Notes under the pieces: generated by a model
What the model saw: the letters and a program-made list of their open reading frames with translations, nothing else
What the model was told of the DNA's origin: nothing
Databases searched by the model: none
Part shown: positions 26,898 to 35,332 of the stretch, piece by piece
Numbering within the stretch: position 1 is the first letter of the stretch
Layout: each line of letters opens with the position of its first letter
Source: Arthrobacter gandavensis
GTDB lineage: Bacteria; Actinomycetota; Actinomycetes; Actinomycetales; Micrococcaceae
Direction of reading: 5' to 3'
Length of the DNA: 64,000 nt
Assembly (NCBI RefSeq): GCF_009192735.1
Contig: NZ_VTFU01000003.1
Location: 1 to 64,000, forward strand
Program-made: the position numbers and the translations under genes

Positions 26898-28114
26898 ATG
26901 AATCGGACCACAATTTCCTACCTCACGTCCCATGCCCTGTCGCTGCTGGGGAACTCGATTGCGGCCATAGCCCTTCCTCTGATCGTGCTGCAGGCAACGG
27001 GCAGCGTCATGTCCGCCGGCATCCTGGCCGTCTCCACCGCCGTCCCCGCATTCCTGGCCGGCCTGCTAACGGGAGTGGTCATTGACCGGATGAACCGCCG
27101 GATTGCATCAGCGGCCGCCGATGTTATTTCCGCCGTTTCGCTTGCGGCGCTGCCGGTGATTGATGCCTTAACCCCCGTGCGGCAGGTCTTTCCGCCGGAA
27201 AACTCCTCGGAATTCGGGAGAGCATCGGGGCAATGGTGATGGTTATTGGCCCGGCTGCCGCCGGCGCATTAATACTCGTCTTCGAGGGTTCAACCGTCCT
27301 CTGGATAACCGCCGCCACTTCACTCGCTGCGGCTGCGGCAACGCTGCTTATGCCGCGCGGCACCGGTGCGCCTGCTGGTGCCCCTGAAGCTGACCAGGAA
27401 GCTGACTCGGAATTCATGGCAGCGGGCTCTTCCGCGTGGCACCAGCTGCGGCAGGGCTGGAGCACCTTGTTCCGAAGTGACAAAACCCTGCGCGCCACCA
27501 CCTTCCTGACCCTGGTCATGGTGGCCGCCCTGACAGCCCTGCAGGGCATCATCCTGCCCGCTCATTTTTCACTGGGAAACAAGCCAGGGCAGCTGGGCTT
27601 CATTCTCACCGCGCTCGCCGCCGGCACACTGGCGGGCGGAATCCTCTATGCCGGCTGGGGTTCCGGAGCCGGCCGGCGCCGCTGGCTGACGGCAGGGCTG
27701 GCCGGGACGACGGCCGGCTTGGCAATCCTCGGCTCCCTCCCGCCGTCGTGGGTTCTGTTGGCCGGAGCCTTTGTCCTGGGCCTGGCCTCCGGGCTGTTGG
27801 GATGCGTGACGGGAACCCTGATGGTCGAACGCATTCCGGAGGAAATGCTGGGACGGATTATGGGAACCCAGAATTCCCTCGCCCTTCTGGCGGCGCCGCT
27901 GGGGATGCTCACAGCCGCCATGGTCGCCGAACGGCACGGCTTGACGGCGGCAGGCATGACGGTTGCGGCAGTGTGGGCTGTGGCGGCGGTGTGGGCACTG
28001 GTCTCGCCTTCCCTGCGCCTTCCGGACAACGCTCCGGCAGCGGCAGGAATCCCGACCCCGGAAACACCCGGCACAATGGACCCGGAGAGGAGGGTTGCCC
28101 ATGAGAAGCAGTGA
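26898..28114 (+). pseudogene. MFS transporter gene broken by deletion and frameshift
   Basis: The first frame (26898-27239) encodes the first three helices of a major facilitator exporter, with the loop VVIDRMNRR between helices 2 and 3. After DALT it turns into unrelated codons and stops. The matching continuation is in another frame: from about 27178, RAAGLSAGKLLGIRESIGAM leads into helix 5 and the rest, up to 28114. Compared with intact relatives, the segment with helix 4 and its following loop, about 40-45 residues, is missing at 27165-27185. The product is probably inactive, though a 293-residue C-terminal piece could still be made from ATG 27233. Confidence 0.75.
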
Positions 28115-28868
28115 GCTTGCCGCACTGGCCGGAGTGACGGTGCGCGCTTTGCGGCATTATCACCAGCTTGGCGTGCTGCCCGAACCGGAGCGCGGCCACA
28201 ACGGTTACCGCACCTACAACGCCGGGGACCTGATCCGTCTTCTGCGCATCAAGCGCCTGGCCGCCATCGGAATTCCGCTGGATGCAATGGCCGAGCTGTT
28301 GGACGACGACGGCGGACACCGCGGCGGAGCGGGTCCGGCGGCGCTACTGGATGAGCTGGAGGAAGGTGTCGACGCGGAGCTGGAACGGCTGCAGCAGCAG
28401 AAACGGCTGATCTCCGGCCTGAGGACGGCGCAGGCGTTGGATCTTCCACCGGAGCTGGCGCTTATTGTGGATTCCTTTGCCGCATCAGCCCCCGATCCGG
28501 TGCGCCGGATGGACCGTGAACAGGCGGTCCTTCTTGCGCATCTTGCGGGCGATGAGGGCCTCGGCGCCCTTGCGGAAGTCTACAAAACGCTGAGCTCACG
28601 GGAACTTGGCGGACAGGTGCTGCAGTTTTACTCGGACTTCGCCGGGCTGACGCCGGAGACTCCGGGCGCGGATGTGGAGCGCCTGGTTGCCGGCTTTGTG
28701 GAAACGGTCGCCGGGCCCGTCCGGGAAGCGCTGGCCGGTTCGGGAGTCCTGGCCGCCGACGAATCCACAGTGACGGCGGTTTTCGACGAGTACCCGCACA
28801 GCGCCCTGAATCCTGCCCAGCAGCTCGCCCTCACCAAAATCACTGCCCGGCTGGAGGGGGCCGGCTAG
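28101..28868 (+). CDS. MerR family transcriptional regulator
   Basis: The 255-residue protein has an N-terminal MerR helix-turn-helix (SELAALAGVTVRALRHYHQLG, then RGHNGYRTYNAGDLIRLLRI) and a coiled dimer helix (about 70-125). The C-terminal domain of about 120 residues is likely a ligand-binding or TipAS-like helical unit. Its ATG at 28101, after GGAGAGGAGGG, overlaps the end of the broken MFS gene by 14 bases, so it probably regulated that exporter. With the exporter damaged, its target may be lost. Confidence 0.85.
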   Translation: MRSSELAALAGVTVRALRHYHQLGVLPEPERGHNGYRTYNAGDLIRLLRIKRLAAIGIPLDAMAELLDDDGGHRGGAGPAALLDELEEGVDAELERLQQQKRLISGLRTAQALDLPPELALIVDSFAASAPDPVRRMDREQAVLLAHLAGDEGLGALAEVYKTLSSRELGGQVLQFYSDFAGLTPETPGADVERLVAGFVETVAGPVREALAGSGVLAADESTVTAVFDEYPHSALNPAQQLALTKITARLEGAG

Positions 28869-28896
28869 TTTCCGAGCCCGGGACGCTCCGGAGGAC

Positions 28897-29514
28897 TCAG
28901 CCGAGGAAAGAGTCGATGGCATCGGCGAGCGCTGCGTCCGGGACACTGCTCGTATCACCCTCGAGCAGCTGAAACTCCCCCGCGTTGAGGGCGGCGGCGG
29001 CCCGGCGGGCCAGGTCCTGGGTTTCGTCACCGCTGGTGCTGCCTGCCAGCACCAGAACCGGAACGGAGACTCCGCCCAGCCCCTCGAGCTCAGTCTGCAG
29101 GAGCAGCAGTTCATCCTCGCCTTCGTCCAGGGCCAATGCTGGTTCCAGCGCCACCACCCGGGTGATGACCGCTGACTCCTGGGCCGCCCGCAGCGCCAGG
29201 AAGGCGCCGGAGGCAAATCCATACAGGCTGGCCGAACCGCCGGCCACCTGCACCACCGCCAGCAGGTCGTCGACGTCGGACTCCGCCGTGTACTCCTCGC
29301 CCGTCCCGCTCTCGCCCGTGCCCCGCCGGTCATAGGTGTACACCGTGTGGTTCTCCGACAGCAGGTCGGCAAGAACCTGCGTGCTGGAGCTGCTGCGGTC
29401 GGCCAGGAGCGGGTCGACAATCACGAGCGGCGGACCCGACCCCTGCCGGGACCACGCAATGCGGGTTCCGTCGGCGGACAGGGCGGTTCCGGAAGCGCTG
29501 GGCGAGTGTTCCAT
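28897..29514 (-). CDS. Alpha/beta-hydrolase-fold protein without catalytic residues
   Basis: The 205-residue protein is a clear paralog of the hydrolase at 31298-32065: both have RQGSGPPLVIVDP and VYTYDRRG(T/K)GESG. Here the nucleophile elbow reads GFASG, with Ala101 where Ser is expected, and the C-terminal HG of the paralog is replaced by SS in EGDTSSVP. About 40 residues of the cap are also missing. It may be a non-catalytic binder or a decaying copy. The ATG at 29514 follows CAGGAGCC. It lies 145 bases behind the flavin monooxygenase gene on the same strand and may be in its transcript. Confidence 0.75.
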   Translation of the reverse strand: MEHSPSASGTALSADGTRIAWSRQGSGPPLVIVDPLLADRSSSSTQVLADLLSENHTVYTYDRRGTGESGTGEEYTAESDVDDLLAVVQVAGGSASLYGFASGAFLALRAAQESAVITRVVALEPALALDEGEDELLLLQTELEGLGGVSVPVLVLAGSTSGDETQDLARRAAAALNAGEFQLLEGDTSSVPDAALADAIDSFLG

Positions 29515-29659
29515 GGCAGGCTCCTGCTCAGGTGGGGATGAGGCGCCGGATACGCGCCACCTTTCCAAAGTAGGAGCGGACCTTGGAAGGGTCAACGTTC
29601 CGGACCGTAACCCGGAGCCGCGACCGCCTACTGCTCACGGAACAGGGCGGACGCCGCGG

Positions 29660-31075
29660 TCAACGCACCGCGGGGCTCAGCCGGTACGAGGCACCGCGGT
29701 GCTCCGCCGGCAGCTTGTCCCCCCGGGCGAAGAGTTTTTGGCGAAGGGTTCCGGGGGTGTACTCGGTCCGGTAGGCGCCGCGGCACTGCAGTTCAGGGAC
29801 CACAAACTCGACAATGTCCTCGAACGTGCCGGGCGTGACCGCGTACGCCAGGTTAAAACCGTCAACGTCGGTCTCCTCCACCCAGCGGATCATCTCCTCG
29901 GCGATTTCCGCACCCGAACCGACCATCCGCGGCCCCAGTCCCCCGATACCCACTGAATCGGCAATGTCGCGCACCGTCCAGGGTTCGCCGTCGTCCTTCG
30001 GTTTCTGGAAGTTGGCGGCGGCTGACTGGATGGCGTTGGACTTCACGTTGCCCAGCGGTTCGTCCAGGTTGTAGGTGGACAGGTCCACGCCCATCCAGCC
30101 GGACATCAGGGCCAGCGCCCCTTCATGGCTGGCGTACTGCTGGTAATCCTCGTGTTTGGCGGCAGCTTCCTCGGCGGTGGCGGCCGTAATGACCGTCATC
30201 AGGGTGTAGATGCGGATGGAGTGCCGGTCCCGGCCGGCGGCCTCGGCGGCGTCGCGGATCCTGGTGACCGTGGCCTTGAGCTTTTCCTTGGTGGGCGCTC
30301 CGACAAAAACCGCCTCAGCGTTTTCGGCGGCGAACGCGATTCCGCGCGGAGAGGCACCGGCCTGGTAGATCACCGGAGTGCGCTGCGGCGAGGGCTCGCT
30401 GATGTGGATGCCGGGGACCGTGAAGTACTTGCCCTCGTGGTTGATGTCGTGCACTTTGGCCGGATCGGTGAAAACGCCGGTTTCCCGGTCGCGGACGACG
30501 GCGTCGTCCTCCCAGGAGCCTTCGAGCAGTTTGTAGATGACCTCGAGATACTCATCCGCATGGTTGTAGCGCTCATCGTGTTCCAGCTGGTCTGCGGCGC
30601 CGAGATTGCGGGCGGCGGACGGCAGGTATCCGGTGACGACATTCCAGCCGACGCGTCCATTGGTGAGATGGTCCAGCGTGGACAGCCTGCGGGCAAACGG
30701 GTACGGATGCTCGTACGCGGTGCCGGCGGTGACCCCAAAACCGAGGTGTTCGGTGACCAGGGCCATCGCGGAAACCAACAGCAGCGGATCATTCACCGGA
30801 ACCTGCGTTCCCTGCCGCAGAGTGGCCTCGTTGGAATCTCCGTACACGTCATAGGTGCCCAGCACGTCGGCCAGGAAGATGCCGTCAAACAGGCCTTTTT
30901 CGCAGGTCTTTGCGAGGTGGGCCCAGTAGCGCAGGTCGGTGTAGTTGGCGGAGCGGTCCTCCGGATGCCGCCACAGCCCCGGAGACTGGTGGCCCACGCA
31001 GTTCATGTCGAAGGCGTTGAAGCGGATCTGCCGGCGGCCGGTTTCTTCGGTCAGGGAAGTGTCGTGCTCGGACAC
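29660..31075 (-). CDS. LLM-class flavin-dependent monooxygenase (NtaA/SnaA/DszA type)
   Basis: The 471-residue protein is a two-component FMN-dependent monooxygenase of the NtaA/SnaA/DszA group, which uses reduced flavin from a partner reductase to cleave C-S or C-N bonds. Family blocks: FNAFDMNCVGHQSPGLW near the start, FDGIFLADVLG, DPLLLVSAMALVTEHLGFG, GWNVVTGYLPSAARNLG and VIYQAGASPRG. The GTG at 31075 follows GAAAGGC. A SAM-IV-like riboswitch leads the gene, so it belongs to sulfur metabolism, most likely as an organosulfur desulfurising enzyme. The substrate is unknown, and no reductase gene is adjacent. Confidence 0.85.
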   Translation of the reverse strand: MSEHDTSLTEETGRRQIRFNAFDMNCVGHQSPGLWRHPEDRSANYTDLRYWAHLAKTCEKGLFDGIFLADVLGTYDVYGDSNEATLRQGTQVPVNDPLLLVSAMALVTEHLGFGVTAGTAYEHPYPFARRLSTLDHLTNGRVGWNVVTGYLPSAARNLGAADQLEHDERYNHADEYLEVIYKLLEGSWEDDAVVRDRETGVFTDPAKVHDINHEGKYFTVPGIHISEPSPQRTPVIYQAGASPRGIAFAAENAEAVFVGAPTKEKLKATVTRIRDAAEAAGRDRHSIRIYTLMTVITAATAEEAAAKHEDYQQYASHEGALALMSGWMGVDLSTYNLDEPLGNVKSNAIQSAAANFQKPKDDGEPWTVRDIADSVGIGGLGPRMVGSGAEIAEEMIRWVEETDVDGFNLAYAVTPGTFEDIVEFVVPELQCRGAYRTEYTPGTLRQKLFARGDKLPAEHRGASYRLSPAVR

Positions 31076-31111
31076 AAGGATGCCTTTCGGAACGGGACGC
31101 ACCCCGCAGGA

Positions 31112-31230
31112 GCGCCGTACTTGCCGTCCGCGGGCGCGGCACGGCCGGATCCTCATCTGGGGCACCCCGCTACGGAGAAGAGGGTTGCCGCCCAACCAGC
31201 CAGAGCTTCGCGTTGGGACTCATGATCCTT
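31112..31230 (-). promoter_or_regulatory. SAM-IV-type riboswitch leading the monooxygenase gene
   Basis: Read on the minus strand, GGATCATGAG (from 31228) and GATGAGGATCC (to 31147) close the element. CCCAAC and GTTGGG form an inner stem, CGGCAACCC follows it, and GGGGTGCCCC forms the next arm. These strings and their order match the actinobacterial SAM-IV riboswitch as I remember it from mycobacteria (GGTCATGAG, CCGGCAACCC, GGGGTGCCCC, GATGACC). A downstream part with GGCAAG (31121-31126) would supply the extra pseudoknot helix. It ends about 35 bases before the GTG start, so high SAM should lower expression. Confidence 0.82.
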
Positions 31231-31297
31231 GGGCTCCAGTATCACCACAGCGCCGGAGCGCAGGGAAGTCGATGACCAAATGTGAACTCGCGGGACG

Positions 31298-32065
31298 TTA
31301 GACCAGAAATTCGTTGATGGCGGCGGCCAGCACCTGGTCCTCCACCCCGTGCCAGCCGCCTTCGAGCACCTGCAGCCGGGCGTCCGCCACTGCTTCGGCG
31401 GTTTCCCGCGCCCATTCGTGCAGCCGCGGGTCACTCACGCCGCTGACCAGCACCAGGACCGGGACCCGGATGCCGGCAAGGCTGTCCGGGTCCGCCGTCG
31501 CATTCAGTGTCAGGTCATAGGCGATCGTATGGGCGGCCGGTTCAAACGCCCCGACGTCCGCCGCCTGAACCATGTCCTCCGGAACTCCAATGGAGCGCTG
31601 AAACAGCCGCACCGCTTCGGCGCGGTTCCCTGCGGCAATCAGCTGCTGCAGCTGGCCGCGGATATCCGGGGTGTTGTCCCCGCGGCCGGACAGCGGAGGT
31701 TCCAGTGCCACCACAGCGGTTACTGCCGGGGAATCAGCTGCCGCCAGCAAGGCCAGGACGGCTCCGGACGAAAACCCGTACAGGTCTGCCGCACCCCCGG
31801 CCGCCCCGATGACGGCCAGGAGGTCATCAACCTCACGGCCCGGCTCGTAGTCCGCGCTGTCGCCGCTTTCACCTTTGCCCCGCCGGTCGTAGGTGTACAC
31901 GGTCCGGTGCGGGGAAAGCACCTCGGCCAGCCCTGCGCTGACCGATGTCCGGCGGTCCATGAGGACCGGATCAACGATGACAAGCGGCGGCCCGGATCCC
32001 TGCCGTTCCCAGGCAATAAGCGTGCGGTCCGCTGACTGCACCTTGCCCGAGGTGGAAGTGGCCAT
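31298..32065 (-). CDS. Alpha/beta hydrolase
   Basis: The 255-residue protein has a complete hydrolase core: an oxyanion-region VIVDP, VYTYDRRGKGESG, the nucleophile elbow GFSSG with Ser99, and a C-terminal catalytic His in EGGWHG (about 239). The acid is probably in the LVSGVSDPRL segment. The ATG at 32065 follows GGGAGGC. It lies between the two SAM riboswitches and upstream of the monooxygenase gene on the same strand, so it may act on an ester or thioester linked to sulfur scavenging; the substrate is unknown. Confidence 0.8.
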   Translation of the reverse strand: MATSTSGKVQSADRTLIAWERQGSGPPLVIVDPVLMDRRTSVSAGLAEVLSPHRTVYTYDRRGKGESGDSADYEPGREVDDLLAVIGAAGGAADLYGFSSGAVLALLAAADSPAVTAVVALEPPLSGRGDNTPDIRGQLQQLIAAGNRAEAVRLFQRSIGVPEDMVQAADVGAFEPAAHTIAYDLTLNATADPDSLAGIRVPVLVLVSGVSDPRLHEWARETAEAVADARLQVLEGGWHGVEDQVLAAAINEFLV

Positions 32066-32230
32066 GATTGCCTCCCTGGGTGAACGGCGGCAGCGCTCCC
32101 GGCGCACCACCTCCCTGGAGCCTAGGAGCCGGATTCCGAGGGGTCAACGGCTCCGCGGTTGTTCGCTGAAGAGGTGAGCGGCCGATGCTTCCCGGGCCCG
32201 GAGAGCGCGGCGAAATATTACGCGGGGGAC

Positions 32231-32260
32231 TTGCCCGATCCGGGAATGGCGCGTTTAGTA
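32231..32260 (+). promoter_or_regulatory. Possible promoter of the sulfur import operon
   Basis: TTGCCC (32231-32236) and TTAGTA (32255-32260) are 18 bases apart. They would start the transcript about 8 bases before the SAM-I riboswitch, a sensible position. The call is based on hexamer similarity and position. Confidence 0.4.
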
Positions 32261-32268
32261 GCACTTGA

Positions 32269-32425
32269 CCATCCCGAGCGGCTGAGAGACCTGGATCAGT
32301 GAAGCCGCAGCAACCCTGGTTGCCGTACCTCCTCCTTGGGGAACGGCAATAACGAGGACAACACCGCAGGAGGCCATAACCGGCCCAAGGCGTTTTCCGT
32401 AGGGTGCTACTGCCAGGACCGATGG
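32269..32425 (+). promoter_or_regulatory. SAM-I (S-box) riboswitch leading the ssu-acs operon
   Basis: CCATC (32269-32273) and GATGG (32421-32425) close the element. GAGCGGCTGAGAGACCTGG and GAAGCCGCAGCAACC hold the conserved P2 stem and internal loop of the S-box. The 3' part GGTGCTACTGCCAGGACC is the conserved P3/P4 junction. A long variable P3-P4 insert with a GTTGCCGT/ACGGCAAT hairpin accounts for the 157-base size. The closing helix overlaps the Shine-Dalgarno GGAGAG (32424-32429), ten bases before the first ATG. This suggests that bound SAM hides the ribosome site. Confidence 0.85.
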
Positions 32426-32434
32426 AGAGTTAAC

Positions 32435-33244
32435 ATGACCGCCTTGGCTTCACAGTCCCCTGCCGTCGCGCCGGCCGGCTCCGCCCTTCCCGTCACGTTT
32501 ACCCGGCTGGGCCGCAGTTTCGGCTCCGGTCCGGCGGCACACCAGGTGCTGCGTGACATCAACTTCGAGGTCCGCCCCGGCGAAGTCCTGGCCATCCTGG
32601 GCTCCAGCGGCTGCGGAAAATCAACGCTGCTGCGTGCCGCCGCCGGACTGGACGCCGCCAGCACCGGGGAAGTGCTGATCAACGGCACTGCTGTCCGCGG
32701 CATTGATGACCGCTGCGCCGTCGCGTTCCAGGAACCGAGGCTGCTGCCGTGGCAGACCCTGCAGGCCAACATTGCCATGGGCCTGCCCAAGAGCATGAGC
32801 GCGAAAAACGGCAAGGCCAAAGTGGCCGAGCTGCTGGAACTGGTGGAGCTGACGGCCTTCGCCAAGCACCGCCCGCGTGCTGTCTCCGGCGGCATGGCCC
32901 AGCGCGCATCCCTGGCCCGGGCCCTGGCCCGGACCCCGGGGGTGCTGCTGCTTGACGAGCCCTTCGGCGCCCTGGATGCCCTGACCCGGCTCAAGATGCA
33001 GGACCTGCTGCTCTCGGTGCACCGGGCAACCCCCACCACTGTGCTGCTGGTGACCCACGACGTGGACGAAGCCCTCCAGCTGGCGGACCGCATCATCATT
33101 CTGGGCAAAGAGGCCGGAGCGCACGGAGCCACCATCACGGACACCATTACCGTTCCCGGTGTACGGCCCCGCAACCGTTCCTCGGCTGAGCTGGCCCGAA
33201 TGCGCGGCGAGCTCCTGGCCCGTCTCGGCGTCGACCGCCACTAG
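32435..33244 (+). CDS. ssuB: Sulfonate-type ABC transporter ATP-binding protein
   Basis: The 269-residue ATPase powers import with the binding protein and permease that follow. It has Walker A GSSGCGKST, a Q-loop FQEPRLLPWQTL (the EPRLLPW form is typical of the SsuB/TauB/nitrate group), a signature region VSGGMAQRASLARALAR and Walker B LLLDEPFGALDALTR. The first ATG after the SAM-I riboswitch, at 32435, is used. Expression should rise when SAM is low. Aliphatic sulfonates or similar organosulfur compounds are the likely cargo. Confidence 0.85.
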   Translation: MTALASQSPAVAPAGSALPVTFTRLGRSFGSGPAAHQVLRDINFEVRPGEVLAILGSSGCGKSTLLRAAAGLDAASTGEVLINGTAVRGIDDRCAVAFQEPRLLPWQTLQANIAMGLPKSMSAKNGKAKVAELLELVELTAFAKHRPRAVSGGMAQRASLARALARTPGVLLLDEPFGALDALTRLKMQDLLLSVHRATPTTVLLVTHDVDEALQLADRIIILGKEAGAHGATITDTITVPGVRPRNRSSAELARMRGELLARLGVDRH

Positions 33245-33365
33245 CAGCGGCACCGCCGGCTTCCGGCAGCTCCTCCCCTCAGCAAATCCCTCCGGCGTCC
33301 CCGTGACGCTGTCCCAGCCTTCCGCGCCGTTTTCCGCGCAGCCTCTTCCACCAGAAAGATCTCCC

Positions 33366-34421
33366 ATGAACAAGCTTTCCCTCAGCTCTTCCACCGTCTC
33401 GTCCCCCATCAAAGCCATCGCCGCAGCAGCGGCCGCAGCATCCCTGCTGCTGACCGGCTGCGTGGCGGGCGAGGACAGCGAATCCGCCGCGAACGCCGGC
33501 ACGGCCGACGGCGGAACCCTCACCTTGGACTTCGCGACCTACAACCCCCTGAGCCTGATCATCAAGGACCAGGGCTGGCTGGAGGAGACCCTCGCCGAGG
33601 ACGGCGTCACCGTGGAATGGGTGCAGTCGGCCGGCTCCAATAAGGCGAACGAAAATCTGCGGTCCGGCGCCGTCGACATCGGATCAACGGCCGGGTCCGC
33701 TGCCCTGCTCAACCGCGCCAACGGTTCCCCGATCAAGGCCATCGACATCTTCTCCCAGCCTGAGTGGTCAGCCCTGGTGGTCGGAGCTGATTCGGACATC
33801 ACCTCGGTGGCGGACCTCAAGGGCAAGTCGGTGGCCGCGACGAAGGGCACAGACCCGTACTTCTTCCTGGTGCAGGCGCTGGAGGAGGCCGGGCTGAGCC
33901 TCTCCGACGTCACAGTGGAGCAGCTGCAGCACGCTGACGGGCGGACGGCACTGGAAAACGGGTCCGTGGACGCGTGGGCCGGCCTGGATCCGATCATGGC
34001 CGGCGCTGAACAGAGCGGCGCCAAGCTGATCCACCGGAATCTGGACTTCAACACCTACGGCATCCTGGCCGCCAACGAGGACTTCCTGGAGGCGGATCCC
34101 GAACAGGCCCAGGCCGTGGTCAACGCCTACGAGAAGGCCCGTGCCTGGGCCTTGGAGAACCCGGACGAAACCGCGCGGATCCTCGCCGATGTTGCCGGCC
34201 TGGACCTGGCCGTGGCGCAGACCGTGGTGCTGGAACGCAGCAACCTTGACGTGGATCCGGCCCCGGGTGAGGCGCAGCGCAGCGTACTGGAGAAGATCGG
34301 TCCCACGCTCGTGGAAACCGGAGACGTGGCGGACCAGGCCAAGATCGACACCGCCTTGGACAGCCTGTTTGACGACTCCTTCGTCCGCAGCGCCGCTCCT
34401 GATGCGGTCAAGGAGTCCTGA
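33366..34421 (+). CDS. ssuA: Sulfonate-type ABC transporter substrate-binding lipoprotein
   Basis: The 351-residue protein has a lipoprotein signal with lipobox LLTGC and an SsuA/NMT1-like periplasmic-binding fold: FATYNPLSLIIKDQGWLEE, NENLRSGAVDIGSTAGSAAL, LKGKSVAATKGTDPYFFLVQAL and VDAWAGLDPIMA. These blocks are typical of aliphatic sulfonate-binding proteins. The ATG at 33366 follows AGAAAGATC. The gap of 121 bases to ssuB holds no obvious gene. The permease start overlaps its stop by one base. Confidence 0.85.
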   Translation: MNKLSLSSSTVSSPIKAIAAAAAAASLLLTGCVAGEDSESAANAGTADGGTLTLDFATYNPLSLIIKDQGWLEETLAEDGVTVEWVQSAGSNKANENLRSGAVDIGSTAGSAALLNRANGSPIKAIDIFSQPEWSALVVGADSDITSVADLKGKSVAATKGTDPYFFLVQALEEAGLSLSDVTVEQLQHADGRTALENGSVDAWAGLDPIMAGAEQSGAKLIHRNLDFNTYGILAANEDFLEADPEQAQAVVNAYEKARAWALENPDETARILADVAGLDLAVAQTVVLERSNLDVDPAPGEAQRSVLEKIGPTLVETGDVADQAKIDTALDSLFDDSFVRSAAPDAVKES

Positions 34422-35332
34422 TGCCGAAGATCGGAAACCCATACATCACGGGAAAGAGTGTTGTTCCCACGTCCCGGGCCGGCCTGGCCGCCACCGGAGC
34501 GGCAGGAACCGGGCCTGCGGCCGGGCCGGCACCCGCTCCCGGCGGGCCGCAGCGGGACGCCGCAGCAGGCGGCGCGCTGTCCCGCCGCTGGGTGCGGCTT
34601 TCGCTGGGCCTCGTGGTTCCCGCCGTCCTGCTCGCCGCCTGGCAGCTGAGCACCGCCGCCGGAGTCTTCACAGCCGTTCAGCTGCCATCCCCGGCAGCCG
34701 TCTACACCGCAGCCATTGACCTGATTGACCGCGGCCAGCTCGGCCAGCACATCGCCATTTCCACCCAGCGCGTGCTCATCGGCTTTGCTATCGGCGCCCT
34801 GCTCGGGCTGGCGCTGGGTGCCCTGCTGGGCCTTTCCCGGCTGGCGGACATCCTGCTGGGTCCCGCCATCGGCGCCCTGCGCGCCGTGCCATCCCTGGCC
34901 TGGGTGCCGCTGCTGATTCTGTGGCTGAAGATTGGCGAGGATTCGAAAATCACCCTGATCGCCATCGGCGCGTTCTTCCCCGTGTTCACCACCGTGTCCC
35001 TGGCCCTGCGCCACGTGGACCGGAACCTGGTCGAAGCCGCCCGGGCCTTTGGGCTCAACGGACTGAAGCTGCTGCGGACAGTCCAGCTGCCGGCCGTCGT
35101 CCCGGCGGTCTTCTCCGGTCTGCGGCTGGCACTGGCCCAGGCCTGGCTGTTCCTGGTGGCCGCCGAGCTCATTGCCTCGTCCATGGGGCTGGGCTTCCTG
35201 TTAATCGATTCGCAGAACAACGGGCGCACCGACCGCCTGCTGCTGGCCATCGTGCTGCTGGCCGTCATCGGCAAGATCACCGATGCCATCCTCGGCCTGG
35301 CCGAAAAATGGGCGGTGGCAAAATGGGCCTGA
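34421..35332 (+). CDS. ssuC: Sulfonate-type ABC transporter permease
   Basis: The 303-residue protein has a long Pro/Ala-rich cytoplasmic N-terminus (about 65 residues) and about six membrane helices. The EAA loop reads EAARAFGLNGLKLLRTVQLP, and MGLGFLLIDSQN is the conserved C-terminal segment of SsuC/TauC permeases. Its ATG overlaps the binding-protein stop (TGATG), and its own end overlaps the acetyl-CoA synthetase start by ten bases. Confidence 0.87.
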   Translation: MPKIGNPYITGKSVVPTSRAGLAATGAAGTGPAAGPAPAPGGPQRDAAAGGALSRRWVRLSLGLVVPAVLLAAWQLSTAAGVFTAVQLPSPAAVYTAAIDLIDRGQLGQHIAISTQRVLIGFAIGALLGLALGALLGLSRLADILLGPAIGALRAVPSLAWVPLLILWLKIGEDSKITLIAIGAFFPVFTTVSLALRHVDRNLVEAARAFGLNGLKLLRTVQLPAVVPAVFSGLRLALAQAWLFLVAAELIASSMGLGFLLIDSQNNGRTDRLLLAIVLLAVIGKITDAILGLAEKWAVAKWA

